DNA of 64,000 nucleotides, taken from positions 36,930,673 through 36,994,672 of the forward strand of contig NC_079325.1 of NCBI RefSeq assembly GCF_029931775.1. The letters are read 5' to 3'. The notes under the pieces were generated by a model, which was not told where the DNA came from, did no database searches, and was given only the letters and a program-made list of their open reading frames with translations. The DNA comes from Euleptes europaea (Eukaryota > Chordata > Lepidosauria > Squamata > Sphaerodactylidae). Positions 21,053 through 33,268 of this stretch are shown one piece after another. Positions within the stretch are counted from its first letter, which is position 1. Each line of letters starts with the position of its first letter. Both the position numbers and the translations under genes were made by a program.

Positions 21053-21219
21053 CAAAGAGTAGGTGTAAAACTGTGTTTAAAAAAACAAAAACAAAGGATA
21101 GGTGTGTGTTCTTGTGCAGCTTATGAGTTCTTCAGAACTCTTAATGGCCTGGGCCATCAAGGCAATTAATTCTCTACCTACTTTTTCAATGCCCTTCAGC
21201 AGTCAATCCCTCCCTGCTA

Positions 21220-21424
21220 GGGTTGCCAACTGCCAGGTAGTAGCAGGAGATCTCCTGCTAATTCAACTGATCTCCAGCCGATAGAGACCAGATCACCTGG
21301 AGAAAAATGGCCGTTTTGGCCATTGGACTCTATGGCATTGAAGTCCCTCCCCTCCCCAAACCCACCCTCCTCAGGCTCCGCCCCAAAAATCTCCCGCTGG
21401 GGGCAAAGAGGGACCTGGCAACCC
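21220..21424 (+). mobile_element. GGGTTGCC MITE, forward
   Basis: Intact ends and TA flanks; third-subfamily wording (AATTCAACTGATC, GATCACCTGGAGAAAAATGG). Confidence 0.87.
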
Positions 21425-21829
21425 TACTCCCTGCGCTCCTGGGGAGAAACATTTTCAGTCATTTGAATCTTCTTGTTTAGTAACAGACATGTAAAACTGC
21501 CACTGTCTATAATGAGTAAGCATGACTCAAGAGTACTTTTAAAAAATAATCGTTATTAGCATGCAAGAAGAAACAGGATGTGAAAAAGTAAAACATTTCT
21601 ATCATTCTTACAGAGGTGGAATATTCTTTGGTGACCTGTTCTGTAAACATCATGGTGTCAAACACTGAACAACTAAGCATGCATTGGTCACTGCTGACAG
21701 GATTTATGCACAGCATTTCTTCGTCAGGTGGGATGTAGTGCACCAAAAATGCTTTTAATATCACACCTGATGGGAGAGTTCTAGAGAAGAGCATGCACAA
21801 TACATTGGGTTATTTTGGTTGGTCCTAAC

Positions 21830-22125
21830 AAAAAGGAAATATATGCATTCTAACTTTTCCCAGAGTCTGTTTCTAGCAATAGAGTCAAATGCTGCTTTAA
21901 GGTCTATAAAGGCTGCATACAGAGCTGTTGGACCCTTAGAAGAACATTTTTTAATTAAATGTTGTAAAATCAGGCAGTGGTCTAAAGTAGACCTGCCCTC
22001 TCTAAAGCCTCCTTGTTCGTCGACAATTATGTCCTCTTGATCTAGCCAGTTGGTAAATTTGTCTAGAAGGTGCTTGGCATACAATTTACTAATAATGCTG
22101 AGTAGACTAATAGGCCTATAGTTGG
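21830..22125 (-). repeat. Non-LTR retrotransposon reverse transcriptase fragment
   Basis: Minus-strand translation gives NYRPISLLSIISKLYAKHLL, EQGGFREGRSTLDHCLILQ and AAFIDLKAAFDSIARNRLWE: RT blocks with the YRPISL, GFR.GRST and F.DLKAAFD motifs. The catalytic YADD block is not included. Clade uncertain. It abuts a MITE fragment. Confidence 0.8.
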
Positions 22126-22218
22126 CAGGCATTGAAGTCCCTCCCCTCCCCAAACCCTGCCCTCCTCATGCTCTGCCCTAAAACCTCCTGCCGGTGGTGA
22201 AGAGGGACCTGGCAACCC
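22126..22218 (+). mobile_element. GGGTTGCC MITE fragment, right part, forward
   Basis: Runs from GGCATTGAAGTCCCTCCCC to CCTGGCAACCC; the left part is absent, apparently lost at the LINE junction. Confidence 0.75.
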
Positions 22219-22394
22219 TTTGTGCTGTCCTCTCAGTGAAATTAAATGGGAATGCCCTTTCTTCTGTGAATACTGCCTTTCCTCCACGTGCAGACCAAAT
22301 TTTTGTGAGCGCCCTGACTTGAAAACAGTGCCCCATTCCCAAACGCAAGAGGGGGCTGATAGCCATCCAATTAGATTTTTGTTAAGGATAATTT

Positions 22395-22622
22395 AGTTAC
22401 AACATATTCACCCAGCCTTTCCTCCAAGGAGCTCGAGACAGCATACATTACTTTCCTCTTTTCTATTCTCACCCTCACAACAACCCTGTGAAGTAGGTTA
22501 AACAGAGAGAGAACGACTGGCAACGGTCATCCAGCCAGCTTCAGGGCAGAGAGGGGATTTGAACCTGTGGGTCCCCCATATCTCAGTTCAGCAATCTAAC
22601 CACCACATCACAATTACTCTCA
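22395..22622 (-). repeat. tRNA-headed SINE, minus strand, old
   Basis: Minus-strand head GATGTGGTGGTTAGATTGCTG with B-box GGTTCAAATCCCC, then a body with CACAGGGTTGTTGTGAGGG. Confidence 0.6.
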
Positions 22623-22727
22623 AATTCATGGAAGGTCTATCAACAGCTTTTAGCCATTAATGGGGCCTCCATGTTTAGAGACTGTGCACTTCTGAATACT
22701 GGATTGGGAACCAAGACCCTACTAGAG

Positions 22728-23592
22728 CAGGGGTCGGCAAACTAATTAGTCAGAAGAGCCAAATATCAACAGTACAATGATTGAGATTTCTTTTGAGAGC
22801 CAAATTTCTTAAACTTAAACTATAAAGGTAGGTACACTGTTTATTAACTTAATAAACTTTAATTAAAGTTTTAAGTCTTAATTAAACTATAGGTACACTG
22901 AATAAAACTTGATATCATACTTAATAGTGATCTTATTTATTGATAAAAATTAAATTGTAAGTCCCTGCCATTTCTCCCTCCCCGTCCGGAGTCCTCGTCT
23001 GGAGGCCTGGTCTACCGCCATAAAAGCCTATTGGTAGACCTGGCCTCCGGCTGAGTCCCATTGGGAGGCCAGGTCTACCCATTGGCTTTCTTGGCAGTAG
23101 ACCTGGCCTCCGGAGGCCCATAGAAGCCAATTGGTAGATCTGGCCTCTGAAGGGGGACTTTTTCCCCTCCTCGGAGTCCAGGTCTACTGCCAAGAAAGCC
23201 AGTGGGTAGACACGGCCTCCCAATGGGACTCAGCCGGAGGCCAGGTCTACCAAAGGAAGCCCGCCCCGCCCAACAGCTGATAGGCGGGGGGGCCAGGAAC
23301 CACCGAGCCACCCGCCCAGCAATCGCGCAGCTGGAGGGGAGGGGAGGCTTTAGCCTCCCAACCATTGAGGGCAAGGGAAAGGGGGACCCGGCCATTCTCC
23401 ATGGTGTGTGTGTGGGGGGAAAGACAGAGCACCTGCTCGCCAGCTCTCTCTCTCTCAGGCGCGCTGGCTCCGCAGCCCAGCTGCCGGCGCAAGCGGGCGC
23501 AAGAGCAGGGGCTCCAAACCAAGTTTGGAGAGCCGCACTCAACGGGCCAAAGAGCCGCATGCGGCTCTGGAGCCGCAGTTTTGAGACCCCTG
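22728..23592. mobile_element. Non-autonomous hAT element with internal inverted repeat, 865 bp
   Basis: Ends are CAGGGGTCGGCAAACT and the complement GTTTTGAGACCCCTG. The 8-bp target duplication is TACTAGAG (22720-22727) and TATTAGAG (23593-23600). Inside, 23047-23111 and 23173-23237 form a 65-bp inverted repeat with about four mismatches around a 61-bp loop. The right third is CpG-rich. Long frames in it (for example 190 codons on the minus strand) are low-complexity artefacts. Confidence 0.85.
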
Positions 23593-23899
23593 TATTAGAG
23601 GTATCTAGCTGGCTAGATGAATAATGAACTTTGGTCTGATCCCGCAAGGCAAGTCTTGTTTTTTAAACATTGCGTGTGGGAACGGGGATTTAGGGTTCAC
23701 TTGTGGAACATTTCGAGAGGCTGCTGGCCTCTTATCGCCTTCCTCATCTGTCCTCCTAGCTCTTATCTATACAACCCTGAAGCCCAGTTGCTTCATAAGG
23801 AGCCACCCACCCCAGGAGAGAAGATTACTCCACACACTGAATTTGCAGCAACATCCCAGGCCAGCAGGAGCCTTGCCCAACTTTGAGACAGGCACCAAC

Positions 23900-24062
23900 A
23901 GAAGTCAGGTTGGTGTGTTTGTGAAACAGGGCTTTCTCAGTTGTTGCCACCGGATGGTGGAACGCCCAGCCAGAGGAGGTTCACCAATGCCCTCTAGCAC
24001 CAGACTTTTCAATTCCAGAGGGCCTTTTGTACTTTTTTCCAACCCTGATGATGTTTTAATCT
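23900..24062 (+). repeat. L2-like LINE 3' end fragment
   Basis: Resembles the terminal coding sequence of L2-type LINEs (GFLSCCHRMVERPARGGSPM). Confidence 0.45.
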
Positions 24063-24100
24063 GAACTAACAGCCTATTATATAGTCCCTTGGGGCTCTTT

Positions 24101-24244
24101 GGGCACTTTCACACATATTGAATAATGCACTTTCAATCCTCTTTCAATCAATGCACTTTAATGATCGTTTGTAAGTGGATTTTTGCTGCAAAGTGCACTG
24201 AAAGTGGATTGAAAGTGCATTATTTGAAATGCATGAAAGCGCCC
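24101..24244. mobile_element. Foldback MITE, 144 bp
   Basis: GGGCACTTTCACACAT at the left mirrors ATGCATGAAAGCGCCC at the right, and AATAATGCACTTTCAATCC pairs with GGATTGAAAGTGCATTATT. Palindromic arms of about 45 bp. Probably hAT-type, but no clean 8-bp duplication was found. Confidence 0.75.
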
Positions 24245-26192
24245 TTATTGATTTTAAGGTGCTGTCATTAGTTATTTTCTGAATCAGAATTTTATTACTG
24301 CTTTAAGGCTGCTGCTGCTGGTTGTTGGTTTTGTTTTAGATTGGTTATCCATGCATTTTTGTTGTTTGCAAGTTTTAATTGCCAATCTCCTGCTCTGCCA
24401 CCTTGTGCACTTTTTCATAGTTGTAGAATGATTGGACGAATACCCTAAACCAAATAAAAGACGCAGAAAATGATTGAGCGGGGGGGAGGACACTGCTGGA
24501 CTCTCCTTTGTTTTGATGGGGCTTGTGCAGTAAGACTTCCAAGTGCACCAAACCCTTGAACAGTGTAGAGGGGGGCGGCATCTAGATGTCTCTCTGTTAG
24601 GCACCAAAATGCTAAGGCACGCACAGTCCTCAGGGTACAGATGTGAAGCAAAATGGAGCTGCTGATTCTTCTAGTTCTTGCGTGAGTTTTCAGCCTCGCT
24701 TGCAACTGCACAGGAAAAGATTCTTTTGAAGCCTTAGGGTTCGTTCACCACATGAGTTTAAAGGTTATATTATTTGGAACCTTAATTTGCAAAAACTGCT
24801 TCTGAACAAAAACGGGGCAGATGAGTTGAAAATTCATCTCAAAACTCTTCTGTTTCAGGAAGCTTTTTTCTGTGTGAAATGCTGCTGTTTTCTTGGTTAA
24901 AGTTTGGGGAAGTGTTCCTTATTGGTGGGCTTGTTCTGCTTCTGGGCTTCGCCGTTGTTGCTTTATAGAAAATTCTTGTGGCCGCCTTAATGTGGAGCTC
25001 AAATTTAGGAATGTCTAATCTGTATATCAATTTCAAGTTATCAGCTTAATTTTGACAAAAGTAATGGCAACCCTCCCCCTCACCCCAAGTTTCTCTACCA
25101 GATTTGTAAGCTCTGCAGGCCTCTTGCTAGCTGCAGAAAAGCAGCTAAGAAAGTGGATTGAAGCAGCTGCAGAAAAGCAGCAAATAGTATACAAAGATAG
25201 CGGCCAATCCTCTGCCTGATAGAAGGCTTTTTCAAAGACTGGGATGCTGAAAGGAAACAATTGTGAAAAAACCGCCCTACATACTTTTATTTACAGGTAT
25301 GCATCGTGAAAGGCTTGTGGGTGGGTGTTGGGGTTCTGTGGCCAAACAGACATCCCAGCGGAGTGTCCATAGAGAGAATTTGCCATATAAAGCACAGAAC
25401 TACCCTTACGCTGCAACTGGCGCTGCGACTGAAAAGCAGATGTAAACAGCACTTTTGGGGACAAGAATATGCTCTGATCCAGGGCGTTCTTAGTTCAAAC
25501 TTCACCTCTGCCACAAACTCATCTGCTGGCCAGCCCCTTGATGAGGGCAGGGAATCTCTTCTTCCCAGCAGCCATTCCCCACCTCCGCTCACAGCAGCAG
25601 TGGGAGAAAAAATATTTTTTAAAAATTACTAGACAGGGCTGATGTCATTTCCAGGTTTTCCCCGGAATTGATGACATGCCACTGCTGATGCCCCCCCCCC
25701 CCCCGGTGTCCCTGCGCCCGCAATCTCCCATATTTGTAAACCAGCCTCCCCCAAGAGATTGGCTTGGTGCTGCCTTTGCTGGCATTTGGCTGCAAAACCA
25801 AGACATAAAATGAATGGCATGTGATGGTTCCAATACTTGCAACCATGTAATTATATAAATAGTAAACAAAGGGTGTAATGACTGCTCTAATTAATTTTGA
25901 AGAATTGCATATAATAAAAGTAACAAGAGGCCTTCCAACATATTATTATTGCTGTTTAGAGAACTCCCTTTTCCTTAAGAAGTGGGAAAAAGATGCTGAA
26001 TTGCGCAATAAGTGAAGGTTAATGAAATGTAATTTGAAATTAAATATAGTCTTTACTACAGATTCCATGAATATGAGGTGTATCAATGTAAGATTTAGCG
26101 TGGTTGACTTGGATCCTGCAGTTAATCTCTAACATGTGAACACATGAAGCTGCCATGTACTAGCCTTGTTCACGAGTTACAGTGAACACACA

Positions 26193-26430
26193 GCCAGCAT
26201 GGTGTAGTGGTTAGTCTTAGATAAGGATTTCAGAGAATCGAATTTGAATCCCCTCTCTGCCATGTAAATTTGCTGGGTGACCTTGGCTCAGTCACACACA
26301 CACACAGCCTAACCAACCCTACAGGGTTGCTGTAAGGACAAGAAGGAAAATGGAGAAGAGAATGATGAAGGTCACTTTGGATCCCCACTGGGGAGAAATA
26401 CGGGGTGTAAATTAAGTAAATAAATACATT
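26193..26430 (+). repeat. tRNA-headed SINE, family B variant
   Basis: Head GCCAGCATGGTGTAGTGGTT, B-box GAATTTGAATCCCC, body with an ACAC run and GGATCCCCACTGGGGAGAAA near its end. Confidence 0.75.
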
Positions 26431-26614
26431 TATGCTTGATTTTTGTTTATATGTGCACTGAATAATTCTCATGTTCTGTTCAACATATGTACACCTCAGT
26501 GTGTGATTTAAACCTCCTGTTTTGATTTGTCAAGTGAATGTGCACTGGTTCTTTCTTCCAAACATATGCACACAGGTACATGCAGGATGTACATGTGTTC
26601 AATGTAACTCGTAA

Positions 26615-27434
26615 ACAGGACTACTAAGTCAGACAATTGGCCAACCAAGATCAGTCTGGTGCACTCTGACTGGCATTGGCTCTTCAGGGTCTCAGGTAGA
26701 GGTCTTTCCCATCACTTGCTACATGATCCCTTTAACCCAGGGATGGGGAACCTTTTTTCTGCGGGCCATTCAAAATTATCAACCTTAAAATCAGCCTGCT
26801 ATATTTGGTCAAACATTTAGCCAAGAGGTGCGACCAGAGATGGCTCCGAATATCTGCTACATAGAGCGACATGCTTTTGAGGTCTGCTGTCCCCAGCTGG
26901 GCCTGAGAGATTCAGGCAGGGCAGCAAACACAAGACACAGTGAGCGACAAGCCACTCGGGGCTTGTAGGCAAAGGAGCCCGGTCCAGTAATGCCCCGATC
27001 CGGCACTTTCCTGCCCTACGCGTCTTTTGCAGGATTTAGAGGGAATACGTTTCTCGATGGCCCAGGTGGGAAAGGGTTAACACAGTTTCTTGGGCGGTCC
27101 TAGCAGCTCCATAGCTAATGACTCTTCAAGGGGGAAAACGTTTCTGTCATGGCCCGGCCAGTACAAGTTCCTTTTCTCGGCAAAACAAACTCACATCTGC
27201 CTTGAATACAGGCTATTCCTGCCGAAGGAGGGGGCGGATCGCCAGTCCTAGATCCTTCTGAGCTAGAAACCTGTCAGGACCCAAGAAGGACCAGACCAAA
27301 TGATTTTGCGGGCCTTATATGGCCCCCGGGCCTGATGTTCCTCACCCCTGCTTTAACCAGAGGCACCAGGGATTGATCCTGGGACTCTCTGTATGCAACA
27401 CAGATGCTCTACCACTGAGCCATGGCCCCTCCCC
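26615..27434 (-). repeat. tRNA-headed SINE family C, minus strand, split by a hAT element
   Basis: SINE sequence is 26615-26737 and 27359-27434. Its head on the minus strand (GGGCCATGGCTCAGTGGTAG) ends at 27434; the hAT sits in the middle with a duplicated CTTTAACC. Confidence 0.8.
26738..27350. mobile_element. Non-autonomous hAT element, 613 bp
   Basis: Left end CAGGGATGGGGAACC, right end GTTCCTCACCCCTG, with an exact 8-bp target duplication CTTTAACC (26730-26737 and 27351-27358). No transposase. Its right ~300 bp are closely matched in the element at 52436-53141; the middle parts differ. Confidence 0.9.
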
Positions 27435-28180
27435 AAACAGAAGGCATTTCTGGAAGTCTGCAGCAGGAGGGGAGAAACAGGCAAAAATTGTCCACCCGTT
27501 TCTATTAGTGGAAATTTATCATGGGACTCAAGCCATTATCAACCCAAACAGATGTAGGGCTTGAGATTTCAAACTCAGAAGTATTAATAAATAATGATAA
27601 TGGGGAAATAAGTGGACTCGAATGTATTCTCATTTTAGCCCACAGTTCCATTACAGCTACAATTAAGAGATTAGAATATACTAGTTAGTCCTTGCACGGT
27701 AATTTATAATTTGCAGAATATCAAGGGAGACATGGCAAAGATACCTTAATACCATTTTCAAACCGCGCTATGGTACCGTATGGCTGCTAGGCAGCTCGTT
27801 CAAGAATAATTTCAATATTGCTCCCTGAAAATATTTTGTAATGTTTCTTGTCCAGAAATTCTCTAACAGTTGTGTTCGAACAATAATGGACAAAGTCCCA
27901 TTAACCTATTAAGAAAAACATCAGGGGGGAAAGGATAAAATAGGCGGGTCACATAGTATACAAATATTCAATATCATGAATAATTGTTCTGATTTTGTTC
28001 TGTTCAATCTGCAGATTTCTTAAGTTGTAAAATCGCATTTGCTTTTTTATTTTTTATTTGCTTTTTTAGTTTATTGTTTTGATTACCTTTGGGAGCTATC
28101 TAGAACTGTAGAGGAAAGCTGGGGTGCCTACGTTATAGGGCTGTTGTAAGAATTCCCCATATGATTCCCCACAACCAACA
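27435..28180. other. No gene recognised; AT-rich
   Basis: AT-rich sequence without motifs I can assign. Confidence 0.3.
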
Positions 28181-28184
28181 TGCT

Positions 28185-28330
28185 TTGAACTCTCTGCAGA
28201 GCTATGTCAATATGAGACACTGTCCTTCAGTGTTACTCCTCTGAAGATGCCTGCCACAGTTGCTGGCGAAACGTCAGGAAAGAAAATTCCAAGACCACGG
28301 TTACACAGCCCGGATAACCTACAAGAACCT
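28185..28330 (+). repeat. Interspersed repeat with CTGGCGAAACGTCAGGA motif
   Basis: Contains CTCTGAAGATGCCTGCCACA, GGCGAAACGTCAGGA and ACACAGCCCGGATAACC, phrases common at the ends of a lizard retroelement. Class not assigned. Confidence 0.45.
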
Positions 28331-28844
28331 ATGTCAATAATGACGTTTTATTTGAGATTCCCAAGAAAAAAGCATGGCTTTTACGCTGTCACGGTTTCAT
28401 GAAAAGCTAAGCCTTGTCAATATAGACCTTTACATACACGGGTTAAAGTTTTGCTGAGCTGAATGCATCCAGGGCTTACCCACTGTAATATAAAAGCATC
28501 CCTCAGGGGAAAAAAGGGGTCATCTTCTTTATTTGCAGTAAGATCCCCCTTCACTTGCACCACAAGATAACCCCTCCAGGGATTAACATAACAGGAAGTG
28601 AAAGAACAATGTGCTCTCATGTGCTCCTGCTGCTGCAAATTGTCTCAGTTCAATGCTACAGAAAAATGCATCGTTGCTAGGGAGAACATGTTCCTTCCTC
28701 CACGTACTGATTAGCTCCCATTGGGGTCAGTTGCCAAGGAAGCCTCCTTCTGAACCTTCTCCAGTCAGCCCCCGCCGCCACCAAAGTCTAAAGTCTAAAA
28801 GTTTGTTTTTGAAAAATGCTGGCATCTCAAGTGGAGAGCCTTTC

Positions 28845-29040
28845 CACATGTGTAAGAATAACAAGCATTTATATAGTGCTTGTTGCAACCCCTTACAACC
28901 CTGTAAGGTAGGCCAATATAGTTATCCCCATATTGCAGATAGAGAGGGACTGAGAAAGAGTCACTTGTCAAAGGCCACCAAGTGAATTTATGGCTGAGGG
29001 AAGATTTGAATCCAGGGTCTCTCTGTTCACAATTCATAAA
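28845..29040 (-). repeat. Old tRNA-SINE/MIR-like fragment, minus strand
   Basis: Contains ACAACCCTGTAAGGTAGG, CAAAGGCCACCAAGTGAATT and GATTTGAATCCAGGGTCTC, the wording of a CORE/MIR-like SINE reversed. Confidence 0.45.
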
Positions 29041-29236
29041 TATATTTACCAACGCTTTCCATTTGCACTGTGTTGGCTGTGGAGCATGCTTGCACATGTT
29101 GCTTGATATTAGTTTCCTTCAAAACTGGGCTGCTTTATAGACACATATTTTCAGTGGCTTATCTTTTGCATTGAGCCTTTGGGGGGAGGCCTGGTTTCAG
29201 GGTTGGAGGTTCAGCCTGTCTGACCACTGTCTACTA

Positions 29237-29441
29237 GGGTTGCCAACCTCCGGGTATTAGCTGGAGATCTCCTGCCATTACAACTGATCTCCAGCCGATA
29301 TAGATAAGTTCCCCTGGAGAAAATGGCCTCTTTGGCAATTGGACTCTATGGCATTGAAGTCCCTCCCCTCCCCAAACCCCGCCCTCCTCAGGCTCAGCCC
29401 CAAAAACCTCCCACCAGTGGCGAAGAGGGACCTGGCAACCC
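29237..29441 (+). mobile_element. GGGTTGCC MITE, forward, full-length
   Basis: Intact ends and TA flanks, close to the reference copy. Confidence 0.87.
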
Positions 29442-29789
29442 TACTGTCTACTCAAAGTAAGAGTGAATGTGGCACTGACCCTCCACAGCAAAGAGGGCCA
29501 GGTTAAAATGGTCCACCCACAGATTTTAGGATTCCAAACAAATGCTTTGTTGAGGCTGCAGAGGGAACATGGAATGAGAAGCTCGTAGAAGCCATCGACG
29601 AGGTTGCCTCTCGTCAACCTCTCCTGTGCTTTGGGGTGGAACCCAGCTGGCTCTGTGGTTTACCATGAAGCTGGGTGATATGAAGAGGGCTGGGAGACAG
29701 CTAGAGAGATGCTGGTGAAAGACTTGTCTGAATCTGACAGAGCGCGCTAGAGAACGCACTGAAAGTCCACTGACAGTAGCGGTGACAGC

Positions 29790-30925
29790 GGCAAATAAAT
29801 GTTACTTCTCTGCTACCATTTCATGACATTAATGAGTCTTTGGTGTCCATCATAAATCAACGACTGACTCAGGGTGCCTTCCCTCAGGCACTCAAAGAGG
29901 TGGTTCTTGCCCAGTCTCTAATCTGCCCTTTCTGGGGATGGTGGTGGCAGACCAATTCCAGGTCCTCTTGGAGAACTCATCTGCTCTGGTCTGTTTTTAG
30001 TCTGGTTTCAGGCAGGACTATGAGATGAAGACAATGCTGGTGGCCTTCATTGATGATCTCCTTCTGAAAGTAGACAAAGGCCATGTCTCTTTGTTGCTCC
30101 TGTTGGATTTATCAGCAGCCTTTGACATAGGGTCATTTCTTATGTCATCTTGTTTAGAAGTTTAGAGGGAGAAGTAGGTATCAGGCGATGCTTTAAATTG
30201 TTCCTTATAGACCAGACTCAAATGGTTACCTTCAGAGACCAGTTATCATTAGCATGGGATTTGTCCTGTTGGGGTCCTCAGGGCACAGTCCTATGCCTGC
30301 TGCTACTCAATCTCAGATGTGAGGGCGATCTGGCTGCGACATTGATTGCCAGGGTTGATTCGGCTGATCTGGCTGGCTAGGCAGGTGTCCCCTACCTCCC
30401 TCATCGCTCCATGCGCGACCCTCCAGAAGCTGCGCCCTTGGTGGAAGAGGACGACCATCCAAGATAGAAGAAGCGTACCGTTCTTCGGGCAAGGGATATT
30501 CAATCTCTATGTAAAACCCATCAGAGAAATAATCTGTAGTTTTGGAACTGGGTGTCATGAATATACCGATGACACCCATCTCTGTATCTTTCGATCCAAA
30601 TCTCCTGGTGATAAGACACGGGTCTTGAGACACTGATTGACTGTTGTGGTTAAACGGCTGAAAGCAAATAAGTTGGAACTGAACCCTGACAAGGCAGAGG
30701 TAATGCTTGTTGTGAAGGCTGAGGTCTTAAAGGATGCAGCTGACCCTTGTTGAGTAGGTTAAGAGAGCCTAGAGATGCCACCATGCAAATGTGCAAGATC
30801 AACAACTGACATACATGTGCATGTCCTGTGTGGCCCCCATCTTGTGGAATGGCCTGCCTGAGGTGGTCAGGAAGGCTCCCGGTACTTCTGACATTCTGCA
30901 AACTATTTAAAGCTGAATTGTTGGG
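29790..30925 (+). repeat. L2-like LINE, reverse transcriptase to 3' end, decayed
   Basis: Spread over three frames: INQRLTQGAFPQALKEVVLA (29849-), LLLLDLSAAFD (about 30094-), a worn YADD block reading HEYTDDTHLCIFRS (30556-), then LKANKLELNPDKAEVMLV and a C-terminal piece near 30840-30910. The order and spacing match the RT of L2-clade LINEs. Several frameshifts and a worn catalytic block show it is dead. Confidence 0.82.
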
Positions 30926-30949
30926 GAGGATATTTTTATAAAGGTGGAA

Positions 30950-31257
30950 AACGGTGTAGCAGTTAAGAACGGTGGTTTGGAGCGGTAGACTCGAAACTGG
31001 AGAACCGGGTTCAATTCCCCCACTCCTCCACATGAGTGGCGGACGCTAATCTGGTGAATCAGGTTGGTTTCCCCACTCCTCCGTATGAAGGCTGCTGGGT
31101 GAGCTTGGGCTAGTCACAGCTCTTTTAGAGCTCTCTTAGCCCTACCTACCTCACAGGGAGTTTGTTGTAGGGAGGGGAAGGGAAGGTGATTGTAAATCGG
31201 TTTGATTCTTCCTTAAGCATTAGAGAAAGTCGGCATATAAAAACCAACTCCTTTTAT
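30950..31257 (+). repeat. tRNA-headed SINE, family B
   Basis: Body and tail as in the copy at 8234 (GAACCGGGTTCAATTCCCC, GTCGGCATATAAAAACC). The head is slightly shortened (GTGTAGCAGTTAAGAACGG). Confidence 0.82.
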
Positions 31258-31414
31258 AAAAGGAACAGGATTGTGACCTATACCACTGCGTTCACTACGT
31301 ATTATCCTACTCTCACTGCTTTGTTTTTATACTTACGTTTTATCATTTCAACATACCGTACCTTGTCTAATACTTTATGCTTTGTTTCAGACTGCTGTCA
31401 CCCTATTTATTTAA

Positions 31415-31765
31415 TTTACTTAATTTATACCCCTCCTTTCTGCCCAATGGGGACCCAAAGCAGCCTATATCGTTCTCTTCTCCTCCATTTAGGGTTGCCA
31501 ACTCCGGGTTGGGAAATCCTTGGAGGTTTGGGAAGGGAGCTCGGCATCAATTTGATGCCATAGAGTCTACTCTCTGAAGCTGCCATTTTCTCCAGGGGAA
31601 CTGATCTCTGGAGTCTGGAGATGCCAGTTCCAGAAGAACTCCGGGCCCTACCTGTAGGCGAACAACCCTACTACCATTTCATCCTCACAGCCCTGTGAGG
31701 TAGGCTAGGCTGAGAGAGTGAGATTGGCCTAAAGTCACCCAGCAAATAGCGTGGGGATTTCAGTC
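31415..31765 (-). repeat. tRNA-SINE 3' part, minus strand, split by a MITE
   Basis: SINE parts 31415-31491 and 31669-31765 carry TACCCCTCCTTTCTGCCCAA and CCTCACAGCCCTGTGAGG. The same body is interrupted in the same way at 1925-2385. Confidence 0.55.
31492..31668 (-). mobile_element. GGGTTGCC MITE, reverse, second subfamily
   Basis: GGGTTGCCAACTCCGGGTTGG start with a shortened left half; ends CGAACAACCC/TA. Confidence 0.7.
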
Positions 31766-32009
31766 TTCAGCATCTTAGTCCAAAACGCCTATTAGACGTC
31801 ACCTTCTATTGATTGCATTGACTTACACTGCGCAATCCGCTGCAAGTCTCCGTGAGGAAGGAAGACTATAAATTCAAGTAAATAAATAAATTATGGTGGC
31901 TAAAGGCGTGTTCTCTGTGATGTTTTCCTCCCAGTTGAATTTGTAAGTTTTTAGCTTGCACTCTGGCCTTGGTTTGACCACTTAAAATGGGGGGAAGACA
32001 TCAACATTT

Positions 32010-32330
32010 ACTACATAGTGTAGTGGTTAAAAGCGGTGGTTTGGAGTGGTGGAGTCTGATCTGGAGAACTGGGTTTGATTCCCCACTCCTCCACATGAGC
32101 AGCGGAGGCTAATCTGGTGAACTGGGTTGGTTTCCTCACACTTACACACAAAGCCAGCTGGGTGACCTTGGGCTAGTTACAGCTCTCTTAGAGCTCTCTC
32201 TGCCCCACCTACATCACAGGGTGTCTGTTGTGGGGAGGGGACGGGAAGGTGACTGTAAGCCGGTTTGAGTCTCCCTTAAGTGGTAGAGAAAGTCGGCACA
32301 TAAAAACCAACTCCTCTTTTTCTTCTAGAA
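32010..32330 (+). repeat. tRNA-headed SINE, family B
   Basis: Head ACATAGTGTAGTGGTTAAAA, full body, tail AAAGTCGGCACATAAAAACC. Confidence 0.85.
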
Positions 32331-33188
32331 CCAACCCCTGAGTTTTCTTTTTTAAGAAGCGACAGGTTCTCATGCACAGTCCTGGGCCGAAACTTCTAAT
32401 CTCCTAACTTTGATCCCAGCCATGTGCAAAATTGCTAGACAGAGTGGAAATAGCATTCTGGGCATGTTCAGAGTTGCTTACACACACACTCCTTCCAAAC
32501 GCTTCGGCACTATTTTCTAAATTGTTTCCCCTGTGTACTGCAGGGTTGAGTCTTGCCTATCATGAAACCTTCTCAGAAATCTGCAGAAAAATGTATTCAA
32601 AGGCAAACATTTTAGATACCTTGAACAGTTTAGAAGGGGGGGGGACTACTCACCCCACCATTTCTCCTCCAAACATATGCACATGACTTTTTTTCAGTCA
32701 CCAAAACCTCTCTAGTCAAAACAGTACTTTTGGTCAGCTCCACCTTCTTTCTATTTTTTCCCCTTCATCGCAAGCAACTGTATCAACACCAGCATGAGTT
32801 GCCAGATTTCCTCCAGTAAAACACGGAAACGTGGCAAGCAGACCAGAAAAATAAGAGACGTTCTGGCCGGGGAGATGGCTTTTTGCTGGATCTTGCCTTG
32901 CACAATGACCATTTTTAAAATACCCCTATCTCCCTGCTTCAATAGGCTTCTGTGGGCATAGTTCAGCATGCTGGGTCCAGAGGAATCCCCCTTGGAAACA
33001 AGAGAAAACGGATTAATTTTGACAGAAAGCTCTGGAACGGTTTGCTTTCATTACAGTCCTGCCTAGTTCAGCAGAACACCAAGCCGGGCAGGTTAACGTA
33101 TTTTTCTGTTTTCCTGTTCAGAGAAGTCAAGTCCGGCCACACGGTATGTATCAACTCCAACTTCTGAATTCATTCACCTTGTAGGAAA
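32331..33188. other. No gene recognised
   Basis: Unique-looking sequence; no domain, splice-bounded frame or repeat that I recognise. Confidence 0.3.
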
Positions 33189-33190
33189 CG

Positions 33191-33266
<76 letters not shown>

Positions 33267-33268
33267 TC
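33189..33268. repeat. (TTTC)n microsatellite, about 20 units
   Basis: Uninterrupted TTTC units over 80 bases. Confidence 0.97.

Noticed and set aside
23075-23647. 190-codon minus-strand frame and overlapping plus-strand frames
   Set aside because: They fall in the inverted-repeat, CpG-rich interior of a hAT; composition is low-complexity Pro/Gly/Arg with no domain.
33189-33268. TTTC run as a regulatory pyrimidine tract
   Set aside because: A simple microsatellite with no nearby exon to give it a splicing role.
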